Source: Rhodocytophaga rosea | GTDB taxonomy: Bacteria; Bacteroidota; Bacteroidia; Cytophagales; 172606-1 | Assembly: GCF_010119975.1 (NCBI RefSeq) | Contig: NZ_CP048222.1 | Coordinates: 3,304,501 to 3,368,500 of the forward strand | Direction of reading: 5' to 3' | DNA: 64,000 bases | In this document: positions 8,423 to 17,165 of the stretch, in pieces | Layout: the number at the start of each line of letters is the position of its first letter | How positions within the stretch are numbered: position 1 is the stretch's first letter | Notes under the pieces: model-generated | Seen by the model: only the letters and a program-made list of their open reading frames with translations | Told to the model about the DNA's origin: nothing | Databases searched by the model: none | Program-made: the position numbers and the translations under genes

Positions 8423-8666
8423 ATCAAAGTTTTTACTACATTTGTTTTTTAAAGATTTGACAGGAGTCTCTAAGTAATAGATGTCAGTACTCTTCTTTGA
8501 TTTAATGACATACATTATCTAAGCTTATTTAAGAAGATATATCTATAAAGCCGGAATGATTTTAGAATGGAATTTTGCTTAGTAATAAAATCATATAAAT
8601 TAGAAAATAAATACTAAATTATACATTTAAGTTAATTAAATATAAATCACATCGGCTCTGGCAGGA

Positions 8667-9257
8667 ATGAATAAAAATACCAATACACTTTCAGACGATC
8701 AGCTCATTTTGCTACTTCAACAGGATGAGGAAGCAGCGTTTGACGAGATTTATAACAGATATTGGTCAAGAATTTTTACAGCCGCTTACAAAAGGGTACA
8801 ATATAGAGAAATAGCAGAAGAACTCGCGCAAGATTTATTTACAAGTCTGTGGGCGAACCGGAGAAAAAATACGGTTCATACTTCACTTGCGGCTTATCTT
8901 TCTACTTCTATAAAGTATATTGTTTTAAATTATCAGCAAAAAGAACTAGTCCGTAAAAACTATTATAGTGAATTAAAAGTAACAGCCGTAAACCATAGCA
9001 ATGCTACAGATGAAACTGTGTTGTTACATGATTTACAGATGCAAATCGATAAAGAAGTAAATAATTTGCCTGCCAAATGTAAGTCAGTATTTGAATTAAG
9101 CCGTTTTGAAGAAAAATCTATGAAAGAAATTTCTGCAAAGCTTAACATTTCTGAAAAGACGGTTGAAAATCACATCAGCAGAGCTTTAAAAGCATTAAAA
9201 GTAAGTTTGAGAGGTTTTGTACCTTCTCTTATACTTATTCCCTTCTTTTTTTTGTAA
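8667..9257 (+). CDS. ECF RNA polymerase sigma factor (sigma-70 family)
   Basis: A 196-residue extracytoplasmic-function sigma factor of the Bacteroidota type. Region 2 is around residues 20-95 (FDEIYNRYWSRIFTAAYKR, AEELAQDLFTSLW). Region 4, with its HTH, is around 130-185 (LPAKCKSVFELSRFEEKSMKEI, then ISEKTVENHISRALKAL). It would direct RNA polymerase to the downstream polysaccharide locus when freed from the FecR protein encoded 127 bases downstream. The C-terminal hydrophobic tail (LILIPFFFL) is common in this group. Confidence 0.95.
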   Translation: MNKNTNTLSDDQLILLLQQDEEAAFDEIYNRYWSRIFTAAYKRVQYREIAEELAQDLFTSLWANRRKNTVHTSLAAYLSTSIKYIVLNYQQKELVRKNYYSELKVTAVNHSNATDETVLLHDLQMQIDKEVNNLPAKCKSVFELSRFEEKSMKEISAKLNISEKTVENHISRALKALKVSLRGFVPSLILIPFFFL

Positions 9258-9384
9258 GGCATACCTTTTCTACAAATTAGATTCATCCAAAAAATTATTG
9301 AAAATATTTTATGCCTGACTAGTGGATAGAATCGCCGTGGCTGACTATTGTATTTGAAAGCCTACTCTCAGTCATACGATAGGA

Positions 9385-10461
9385 ATGAAAAAAGAAATTA
9401 CACCCGAACTGATCAGAAAATATTTAGCGGGAGAATGTTCCTATCAAGAGAAACAACTCATTGATGACTGGTATGCCTCTTTTGAGAATGAGGATGATTA
9501 TCTGCATTCGTTAGACGATGCGCAAAAAGACAAGTTGAAAAACAGAATTTTATGGAGCATAAAGCAGAACAGGCAAGCCCAAGGAAAAAAAGCAACCCAA
9601 CCGGCATATTTATCCCCAAATAAGAATACGACACCAAAGAAACCGTTCTTCGCACGCTATGCTAAAATTGCCGCTGTATTGATTGTAGCACTGGGAATCG
9701 CATTCCTGATGTTCAATATCCCTCAGCAAAAAACTCCGGTCGCAGAGATCGTGCCCATGAAGAAGATGGTGAACAGCAGCAATCTTATAAAAAAATATAC
9801 ACTTACTGATGGGTCTACAGTCTGGTTGCATGGCCATAGCAGTATAAGTTTTGTACCCGGTTTTAAAGGAAATAAAAGAGCGGTTTTTCTAGCTGGAGAA
9901 GCTTTTTTTGAAATCGAAAAAGATAGCTTAAAGCCATTTGAAGTACATAGCGGCAATCTGATAACCCGGGTATTAGGAACCAGCTTTACTGTAAAAGCCC
10001 ATGAACAGGATAGTTCCATAGAAGTATCTGTACTAACTGGCAAAGTTTCTTTATATGCTATTGATTCCCAGGAAAACAAGCAGCAATTTTTAGAGAAAAA
10101 CCTGGCTGATGAAGTGCCCCAACTTATTCTGATCCCAAATCAGAAAGGAACCTATTCCAAAGTAAATAAACACTTGATCAAGGAAAAACTGCCGGAAGCC
10201 AGCAAGCAGACTGTCTGGGCTGAAACTTCTCTTTCATTTGATAATACCCCTGTTCATGAAGTAATAAATGTTTTAACCCAGAAGTTTGATATACATATTT
10301 CTATAGCCAATCCGGATATTGCCAATTGCACGATTAAAGGAGATTTTACCCAGCAGAATTTGCCGGTAATTATTGATATGATTTGTAAATCTATTGATGC
10401 AGAGTATCGGATGAGTAATAACCAGATACTTATAGAAGGAGAAGGATGCCAGAGTAACTAA
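9385..10461 (+). CDS. FecR-family anti-sigma factor
   Basis: A 358-residue inner-membrane anti-sigma regulator. The N-terminal cytoplasmic part of about 90 residues has the KYLAGECSYQEKQLIDDWY motif that contacts the sigma factor. One transmembrane segment (AAVLIVALGIAFLMFNI) follows at about 95-112. The periplasmic FecR domain shows LTDGSTVWLHGHSSI, LAGEAFFEIEKD and RVLGTSFTVKA. The C-terminal DUF4974 domain (FDNTPVHEVINVLTQKFD) probably meets the STN domain of the SusC-like receptor encoded next. This gives the usual receptor to FecR to sigma relay. Confidence 0.95.
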   Translation: MKKEITPELIRKYLAGECSYQEKQLIDDWYASFENEDDYLHSLDDAQKDKLKNRILWSIKQNRQAQGKKATQPAYLSPNKNTTPKKPFFARYAKIAAVLIVALGIAFLMFNIPQQKTPVAEIVPMKKMVNSSNLIKKYTLTDGSTVWLHGHSSISFVPGFKGNKRAVFLAGEAFFEIEKDSLKPFEVHSGNLITRVLGTSFTVKAHEQDSSIEVSVLTGKVSLYAIDSQENKQQFLEKNLADEVPQLILIPNQKGTYSKVNKHLIKEKLPEASKQTVWAETSLSFDNTPVHEVINVLTQKFDIHISIANPDIANCTIKGDFTQQNLPVIIDMICKSIDAEYRMSNNQILIEGEGCQSN

Positions 10462-10502
10462 CCAACCTAACCATAAACCATGCATGATCACATAACCTCC
10501 TC

Positions 10503-10531
10503 ACACCCTTAGCAGCAAAAAACAAGGGTGT
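10503..10531 (+). promoter_or_regulatory. small hairpin between fecR and susC
   Basis: 8-bp stem ACACCCTT / AAGGGTGT with a 13-base loop, in the 180-base gap before the SusC gene. With the next hairpin it forms a structured leader. Confidence 0.35.
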
Positions 10532-10555
10532 CGTCACCACACTCGTTTGCAAATT

Positions 10556-10605
10556 GCCCCAGTTTAATGCACATCTCCAGAGAGATGCAGGGCTTCTTTT
10601 TGTCT
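10556..10605 (+). terminator. terminator or attenuator upstream of the SusC gene
   Basis: Nested hairpin with inner stem CATCTC/GAGATG (10572-10577 and 10582-10587) and outer stem GCCC/GGGC, followed by TTCTTTTTGTCT. The shape is that of an intrinsic terminator. Either the sigma/fecR transcript stops here and susC has its own promoter, or readthrough is controlled. Confidence 0.5.
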
Positions 10606-10643
10606 CATTTTTACCCGAAAAATAAAAAACAAACGATCAAAGT

Positions 10644-13600
10644 ATGAATCATCTACAAATTACCTATGCAGATATTGGCAAAATGATGAGGGTTACTATA
10701 GCTCAAATAACTGCCCTTTTGCTCTTTACAACATTATCCTATGCAGGGGATAGCCAGGCACAAGCTGTGTTGGACAGGGACATTACCTTGCATGTGAAGA
10801 AACTCAGTCTGGCTAAGGTATTAACCCAGATAGAAAAGCAGGCAGACGTAAAATTTGTGTATAGCCAGGAATTTATCCGGGTTCATGAGAAAATTACCCT
10901 GGATGCTTCCAACAAAAAGCTTTCTGCAGTGCTGGACGAACTACTGGAACCGCTTCAGATCACCTATGAAGTAGTAAGCCAGCAAATTGTATTGCGGAAA
11001 AAAAAGGAGAAAAAAGAAGCCATTCAATCAATTCCGATTCCCTCTGTTACGTTGAACGAAGCTGCTTTTAGTGTAAGCGGTAAGGTAAGTACAGAAACAG
11101 GAGAAGGAATTCCGGGGGTAAATGTGCTGTTAAAATCCTCTGCGACTGGTACCACTTCAGATGTTGATGGCAATTATTCGCTCTCTGTTCCCGATGGAAA
11201 TGGCACACTGGTATTCTCCTATATTGGATATACAACCAAAGAAATACCGATCAGCAATCAGAATTCCATTAACGTTACCTTATTGCAAGATGTAACTTCC
11301 CTAAGTGAAGTAGTAGTAGTAGGATATGGTACGCAGCGTTCGGAGGATGTAACGGGATCTGTAGCCACTATTGATCAAAAAGTGATCAGCAACCTGCCGG
11401 TTTCAACGATCGATCAAAAAATAATGGGGCAAGTGGCAGGGGTACAGATACAGCAATTATCCGGCGCGCCAGGATCAGGTACCTCCGTAAAAATCAGGGG
11501 AAGCGGCTCATTGGGTGCTGGCAACGAACCTTTATATGTAGTAGATGGCATGCCGTATTCTGCCGGGTTAAATCAGAATTTAAATCCTCTGGTGTTTATC
11601 AATCCCAACGACATTGAATCGGTTACTATATTGAAAGATGCTTCCTCTACAGCGATTTATGGCTCCCGTGGGGCCAATGGGGTAATTATGATCACCACCA
11701 AAAAGGGCAATTATGACCGCACCGAAGTAAATGTTTCCTCCATGATGGGTGTACAGCAAGTGCCACATAAGGGAAGGCCAAATATGCTCAATCAACGGGA
11801 ATTTGCAGAATTACAACGCGATAAAATTGGTATTGTCGTTCGTCAACGCGAAAACCGCGATGCTACTACTGAAGATTACCCGGTAGAATACCAGAACCTG
11901 GATGCCTTAACAGGAGAGGGTACAGACTGGTACGATTTACTATTGCAACCAGCTGTGATACAAGACCATAATGTGAGTATTCTGAAAGGAACAAAAGAAT
12001 CAAGGCTGAATTTTAGCCTGGGATATTTTAAGCAGGAAGGTACCATAAAATATACTGGCCTGGAGCGGTTTAGCAGTAAACTGGGAATGGATTTAAACAT
12101 TGGCAGGGCGATTAAGGTAGGCGCATCTTTGCAGCCAACCTATATTCAGCAAACCAGGACCAATACCAACTCCGACCGGGCAGATATTCTGGGTGTGAGT
12201 AACTGGGCTAATCCGGTGATGTCGCCCTATGATGAGAATGGAAAGTTAACTCCTTATATTGTTTCTCCTCAGAGTAAATATCATTCCGCCTGGAGTTTTG
12301 CCAATCCTTTATTCGTGTTGAGAGAAACCACCCAATCACAAAAGGATTTTCAGAATCTGGGATTTGCTTTTATAGAATGGAATATTATTCCTGATTTAAA
12401 ATTCAGATCTTCTTTAAATACCATCTGGTCTACCTCAAAATATACACAGTTTGTCCCCAGCACCGTAGGGGCTCCAAACCGGCCTCCAGCCGCTGGAACC
12501 GGAAGATCGGCTAATTCCCGCGGAGAGAGTTTTGACTGGCTCATTGAAAATACGCTTACCTATGAAAAAACACTTGGCAGCCACCGGGTGAATGCACTGG
12601 TAGGATATACCACGCAAAAAAGTACCGCCAATATCATTAACCTGAATGCAGATCCGTATTCCAATGATTTATTGCAGACTATTAATGCCGCACAAGCCAT
12701 TAAAAGCTGGGGGCAGAATGTAAATCAGTGGAGCATGGTTTCCTATCTGGGCAGAGTCAATTATGCGTTTAAAGACCGCTATTTGTTCACAGCTACCTTC
12801 CGTTCTGATGGCTCATCCCGCTTTGGTGCCCAAAACCGCTATGCCTTATTCCCTTCTGTGGCAGCTGCCTGGCGGGTGTCTGAGGAAGCCTTTTTGCAAA
12901 ACAGCACCCTTATAAATGACCTGAAACTACGGGTGAGTTATGGAAAAAGTGGCAACAATAATATTGGTAATTATGCACACTTAGCTGCTATCAATGCTGG
13001 CTCATATGTTTTTGGAAATACGCAGGTTACAGCTTCCAGCGTTGGTTTAGCAAATCCTTTTTTAACCTGGGAACAATCCAACCAGATAGATGCCGGAGTG
13101 GATGTGGGTGTATTCAATAACCGCCTCACGTTAGCAGTGGATTATTATTACCGGAAAAGCATGAATATGCTGCTCAATAATGTAATTCCAGCCATCACCG
13201 GATTTAATTCCCAGACAGTCAATAAGGGAAATGTACGCAATACCGGGGTTGAAATAGCATTAGGCGCTACACCTGTTTCAGGCAATTTTACCTGGGATCT
13301 GAACATGAATGTGGCGTTTAACCGGAACAAAATTTTGTCTTTAAATGACAATAACGACCGTATTCTGGCCGGAAACAACGACAATAATCCTACGCATATT
13401 TCGGTAGTAGGCAAGCCAATTGGTCAGTTTTTCGGCTACATATTCGAAGGTTTGTATACAGCAGAAGACATGGCCAATCCGGAGATCATTAAAACACCAC
13501 AGGTATATGAAGGAAACGTGAGATATAGAGATATTAACGGAGACGGAATTATTAATGATTTGCTGGATTACACCATTATTGGCAGTCCGCATCCGGATTT

Positions 13601-14105
13601 TATTTTCGGCATTACCAACAGCTTTTCTTATAAGCGATTTAACCTGAATGTTATTTTGAACGGCCAGTATGGAGGCCAGGTTATGAATGGCTTGCGGCAA
13701 ACGGTAGATAATCTGCAAGGTTTCTTTAATGTAAGCCAGGAATGGACCAACCGCTGGCGTAGCCCTGACCAGCCTGGAGATGGCAGGCATTATGGAGTAC
13801 CTAAACTTACGCCTAGCCTGGGCCACAGGGTTTCCAACTTATGGGTTGAAGATGCTACTTTCCTCAGAATTGCCAATATAACGCTGGGGTATTCACTTCC
13901 AGATACGTGGATGGAACGTACGCGTTTTATCAAAAATTGCCGCCTTTACCTGACCGTTCAAAACTTAGCCTTATTTACCAGATATGGAGGGGCTAATCCG
14001 GAAGCGCAAAGTGCGAGTGTAAGCAATACCCTGGCTCCTGGTTTTGATATATCCTCCTATCCTTTGGCCAGAACATCTTCCATCGGATTGAATCTGACAT
14101 TCTAG
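10644..14105 (+). CDS. SusC/RagA-type TonB-dependent outer-membrane transporter with STN domain
   Basis: A 1153-residue outer-membrane receptor that imports oligosaccharides with its SusD partner. Domains in order: signal peptide (LLLFTTLSYAGDSQAQA, about 20-40); STN secretin/TonB signalling domain (about 45-125), which contacts FecR; carboxypeptidase-regulatory beta domain (about 143-215, GKVSTETGEGIPGVNVLLK); and TonB box region (SLSEVVVVGYGTQ). The plug is at about 240-350 (IRGSGSLGAGNEPLYVVDG, GSRGANGVIMITTKKG), followed by a 22-strand barrel ending in a C-terminal Phe (SIGLNLTF). Presence of the STN domain fits control by the sigma/FecR pair just upstream. Substrate is not fixed by sequence, but two sulfatases follow, suggesting a sulfated glycan. 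Confidence 0.97.
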   Translation: MNHLQITYADIGKMMRVTIAQITALLLFTTLSYAGDSQAQAVLDRDITLHVKKLSLAKVLTQIEKQADVKFVYSQEFIRVHEKITLDASNKKLSAVLDELLEPLQITYEVVSQQIVLRKKKEKKEAIQSIPIPSVTLNEAAFSVSGKVSTETGEGIPGVNVLLKSSATGTTSDVDGNYSLSVPDGNGTLVFSYIGYTTKEIPISNQNSINVTLLQDVTSLSEVVVVGYGTQRSEDVTGSVATIDQKVISNLPVSTIDQKIMGQVAGVQIQQLSGAPGSGTSVKIRGSGSLGAGNEPLYVVDGMPYSAGLNQNLNPLVFINPNDIESVTILKDASSTAIYGSRGANGVIMITTKKGNYDRTEVNVSSMMGVQQVPHKGRPNMLNQREFAELQRDKIGIVVRQRENRDATTEDYPVEYQNLDALTGEGTDWYDLLLQPAVIQDHNVSILKGTKESRLNFSLGYFKQEGTIKYTGLERFSSKLGMDLNIGRAIKVGASLQPTYIQQTRTNTNSDRADILGVSNWANPVMSPYDENGKLTPYIVSPQSKYHSAWSFANPLFVLRETTQSQKDFQNLGFAFIEWNIIPDLKFRSSLNTIWSTSKYTQFVPSTVGAPNRPPAAGTGRSANSRGESFDWLIENTLTYEKTLGSHRVNALVGYTTQKSTANIINLNADPYSNDLLQTINAAQAIKSWGQNVNQWSMVSYLGRVNYAFKDRYLFTATFRSDGSSRFGAQNRYALFPSVAAAWRVSEEAFLQNSTLINDLKLRVSYGKSGNNNIGNYAHLAAINAGSYVFGNTQVTASSVGLANPFLTWEQSNQIDAGVDVGVFNNRLTLAVDYYYRKSMNMLLNNVIPAITGFNSQTVNKGNVRNTGVEIALGATPVSGNFTWDLNMNVAFNRNKILSLNDNNDRILAGNNDNNPTHISVVGKPIGQFFGYIFEGLYTAEDMANPEIIKTPQVYEGNVRYRDINGDGIINDLLDYTIIGSPHPDFIFGITNSFSYKRFNLNVILNGQYGGQVMNGLRQTVDNLQGFFNVSQEWTNRWRSPDQPGDGRHYGVPKLTPSLGHRVSNLWVEDATFLRIANITLGYSLPDTWMERTRFIKNCRLYLTVQNLALFTRYGGANPEAQSASVSNTLAPGFDISSYPLARTSSIGLNLTF

Positions 14106-14142
14106 CTTTTATTCATCATTGGTTTAGTTAACTTATTACCAC

Positions 14143-15621
14143 ATGAAAAAAATATTATTTTTACTCTCACTCTGGATTTTATCTTCTTGCTCCAACGACT
14201 TTCTGGAAGTGTATCCGGAAGCAGCACTCAACGAAGGTACTTTCTATCAATCGGAAGCCGAATACATTTTACTGGCCAACGGATGTTATGTGCCTATGCG
14301 CGATTATGAAAAAGTGGAACATTGGGTGATGGCTGAACTCCCTTCCGACAATGCCAGTTTTCAATATAACACAGCCACTGGCGAAGCCTCTAAAGGCGTA
14401 ATCGATCAGTTTGTGCTGGCAGCCGACAATGTGGCCTATGCCAATTTCTGGAATCTGTCTTATAATGGAATCACCCGCTGCAATAAACTGCTCAGTGAAG
14501 TTGACAGGCCTGGTGTTACCTGGTCGAAAGAATCCTATAAAGAACGTTGCAGTGGAGAAGCCTTATTCTTGAGGGCTTTATATTATTTCAATCTGGTGCG
14601 TCAATTTGGAGGCGTACCCCTCGTATTAGAACCTATTACGGCACAGGAAGCAGTCGGCATTAAAAGATCCACGGAAGAGCAGGTATATGAAACCATTATT
14701 AACGATTTAACACAAGCTGCCGCCCATTTTGCGAATGCTAATGATGTGGCAGAAAATGGACGGGCCAATGAAGGAGCCGCTTTGGCCTTGTTAGGGAAAG
14801 TATACCTTACTACAAAAAAATATACAGAAGCCGAACAAGCGCTTAAATCTGTAGTTGCCTCAGGTAAATATATACTTTTGCCTAATTATGCCGATCTTTT
14901 TAATCCTGCCAGCAAGGACTTTAAAGAAACAATTTTTGCCATTCAATATTCAGAAAACAGTGTAGAACTTGCCAACCGGTTTATATTCTGGTTTGCTCCC
15001 TGGACTTCCGCAGGCGCTGTTACCAACCGTCCCAATATTAGTCTGGTAGGTGGCGGATGGAACCAGCCTACAGATGATCTGATCAACGCCTTTGAGCCCG
15101 GCGATAAACGGAAAGATGTATCCATTAAATACTGGACAGGGAAAGACTGGGATGCTGTAGTTAGGGCTATTCCCTATTGCGGAAAATACCAGGCTCCTCT
15201 TGCTGCTGCCGATGACCGTACCAGTGATAATCTGCCTGTCCTTCGCTATTCGGATGTGTTATTGCTGCTGGCTGAAGCACTCAATGCACAGGGACGTACC
15301 GGAGAGGCGATTGGGTATGTACAGCAAGTGCGGGAGAGAGCAGGTTTAACAGAACCTTTGACCAATTATGACCAGGCAGGCTTAGAAATTCTTATTGCCA
15401 AGGAGCGCCAGGTAGAATTTTGCTTTGAAAACCAGCGCTGGTATGATCTGAAAAGAACCGGAAAAGCCCTGGAAATAATGACCGCCCATGGCATCCGGGA
15501 GAAAGCCAAAAAATCATTCTTATATGGGGCATCTTATACTATCACCCCGCAAAAACTGTTGGCACCTATTCCTCAGGAACAGATTTTACTTAATCAGCTG
15601 GAGCAGAATCCGGGATACTAA
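14143..15621 (+). CDS. SusD/RagB-type surface glycan-binding lipoprotein
   Basis: A 492-residue lipoprotein. The lipobox LSSCSNDFLE (Cys about 16) gives outer-membrane anchoring. The SusD fold is shown by the N-terminal TPR-like part (NGCYVPMRDYEKVEHW, then SGEALFLRALYYFNLVRQFGGVPLV) and the C-terminal RagB block (RQVEFCFENQRWYDLKRTGKAL, ending in IPQEQILLNQLEQNPGY). It forms the lid of the SusC barrel and captures the substrate. It starts 37 bases after susC and is certainly in the same operon. Confidence 0.97.
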   Translation: MKKILFLLSLWILSSCSNDFLEVYPEAALNEGTFYQSEAEYILLANGCYVPMRDYEKVEHWVMAELPSDNASFQYNTATGEASKGVIDQFVLAADNVAYANFWNLSYNGITRCNKLLSEVDRPGVTWSKESYKERCSGEALFLRALYYFNLVRQFGGVPLVLEPITAQEAVGIKRSTEEQVYETIINDLTQAAAHFANANDVAENGRANEGAALALLGKVYLTTKKYTEAEQALKSVVASGKYILLPNYADLFNPASKDFKETIFAIQYSENSVELANRFIFWFAPWTSAGAVTNRPNISLVGGGWNQPTDDLINAFEPGDKRKDVSIKYWTGKDWDAVVRAIPYCGKYQAPLAAADDRTSDNLPVLRYSDVLLLLAEALNAQGRTGEAIGYVQQVRERAGLTEPLTNYDQAGLEILIAKERQVEFCFENQRWYDLKRTGKALEIMTAHGIREKAKKSFLYGASYTITPQKLLAPIPQEQILLNQLEQNPGY

Positions 15622-15645
15622 TCGGTAAGTTATTATTCAACTTTA

Positions 15646-17115
15646 ATGATGATGAAAGAAATGATAAAGAGAAATATACTATTGGCGATTCTGTTCATAC
15701 TTGCGCCAGTTTTACTCTATGCTGGCAAGCAACAAACGCCTAAAAAGCCGAATGTGGTATTTATTATTGTAGACCAGTGGCGGGCACAGGCAACAGGCTA
15801 CTCTGGTGATAAAAATGCCATTACACCCAATCTCGACCGCTTAGCAGCAAGAAGTATTAATGTAAAAAATGCGATCTCAGGAATGCCTGTTTGTACGCCT
15901 TACAGAGCTTCTCTGATGACTGGCCAGTATCCGTTAACACATAGGGTATTTATGAATGATGTTATGCTGGACACCACTAAAACTACGATTGCCAAAGTCT
16001 ATAAAAATAGCGGATATACGACTGGTTTTATTGGCAAATGGCATATTGATGGTCATGGAAGAAGCAGTTATATTCCCGAAACCCGGCATCAGGGATTTGA
16101 GTATTGGAAAGCACTGGAATGCACGCATAATTACAATCAATCAGCTTATTATGAAGGGAACTCAGATAAAAAATTATTCTGGGATGGCTACGATGTAATT
16201 GCTCAAAGTAACGATGCCAGTACATACATTAGTGAACAGGCCAAAAAAGATAAACCGTTTACCCTATTTCTTTCCCTCGGTCCTCCCCATGATCCCTATC
16301 AGTCGGCCCCCGAGAAATACCGCAGCCTGTATGCAAACAAGGATATGCAGATTAATCCAAATGTTCCGGCAGAAATCCGTGAAAAGGTAAAACAAGATCT
16401 GATAGGCTATTATTCACACATGACGGCTATTGATGACTATATTGGAAAAATATGGCAAACCATTCAGGAAGCCGGCATTGAAAATAATACCATTATTGTG
16501 TTTACTGCCGATCATGGTGATTTATTAGGGGCCCACGGTTCCTGGAACAAACAGCAGCCCTATGAAGAAAGTATCCGGGTTCCTTTCCTGGTTCATTATC
16601 CGGCCTTATTCGGGACAAATGGAAAAACTTCACCTATCCTGTTAAATTCACCCGATATTATGCCCACCTTATTGGGATTAAGCGGTTTGCCTATTCCCAA
16701 ATCTGTGGAAGGCGTAGATTTTTCAGGTGTATTAAAAGGAACTAAAAAAGACAATATCACCCATACACTCATCTCCTGTGTACAGCCATTCGGGCAATGG
16801 AACAGGAAAAGAGGCGGAAAAGAATACCGGGGCATAATAACTACACAATATACGTATGCAAAAGACTTGAATGGGGCATGGCTATTATTCGATAATGGTA
16901 AAGATCCATTTCAGTTAACGAACCTGGCTGGAAATCCAGATTATGCGGACACCCAGAATAAACTGGAAAAACTACTGCAAGCTACTTTAAAACAACGCAA
17001 AGATGAATTCAAACCAGGAATGGAGTATGTGAAGCAATGGAACTATGTGGTAGACGAAACGGAAACCGTTCCATACAATACAGTTAATTTTGAAGGAAAA
17101 AAGATCATTGAATAA
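15646..17115 (+). CDS. secreted type I sulfatase (arylsulfatase family)
   Basis: A 489-residue sulfatase with a signal peptide (ILLAILFILAPVLLYAG). The formylglycine motif is C83-T-P-Y-R, where the usual fourth residue Ser is Tyr. This is still a C-x-P-x-R pattern matured by formylglycine-generating enzyme. Metal and active-site blocks are present: NVVFIIVDQWR near the start, TGFIGKWH, GPPHDPY, and FTADHGDLLGAHGSWNKQ. It would remove sulfate esters from glycans in the periplasm or on the surface. It follows susD by 24 bases. Sulfate position and sugar cannot be told from motifs. Confidence 0.95.
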   Translation: MMMKEMIKRNILLAILFILAPVLLYAGKQQTPKKPNVVFIIVDQWRAQATGYSGDKNAITPNLDRLAARSINVKNAISGMPVCTPYRASLMTGQYPLTHRVFMNDVMLDTTKTTIAKVYKNSGYTTGFIGKWHIDGHGRSSYIPETRHQGFEYWKALECTHNYNQSAYYEGNSDKKLFWDGYDVIAQSNDASTYISEQAKKDKPFTLFLSLGPPHDPYQSAPEKYRSLYANKDMQINPNVPAEIREKVKQDLIGYYSHMTAIDDYIGKIWQTIQEAGIENNTIIVFTADHGDLLGAHGSWNKQQPYEESIRVPFLVHYPALFGTNGKTSPILLNSPDIMPTLLGLSGLPIPKSVEGVDFSGVLKGTKKDNITHTLISCVQPFGQWNRKRGGKEYRGIITTQYTYAKDLNGAWLLFDNGKDPFQLTNLAGNPDYADTQNKLEKLLQATLKQRKDEFKPGMEYVKQWNYVVDETETVPYNTVNFEGKKIIE

Positions 17116-17165
17116 GTGATTTATATATTCCTTTAGTTTATTCTAATTTTAGCCAGATACCATTC

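Larger units (their letters stand above)
7545..8666. other. gene-poor AT-rich stretch with remnants and hairpins
   Basis: About 1.1 kb without an intact gene. It holds two perfect inverted repeats (7906-7957 and 8380-8422) and a minus-strand coding remnant (7927-8223). The part 7545-7905 has only short frames broken by stops. The part 8424-8666 is very AT-rich and should contain the promoter of the sigma factor gene at 8667, but I see no convincing TAnnTTTG box there. Confidence 0.6.

Noticed and set aside
13341-13826. 161-codon minus-strand reading frame inside the SusC gene
   Set aside because: It lies fully within a well-supported receptor gene and its translation shows no domain or signal.
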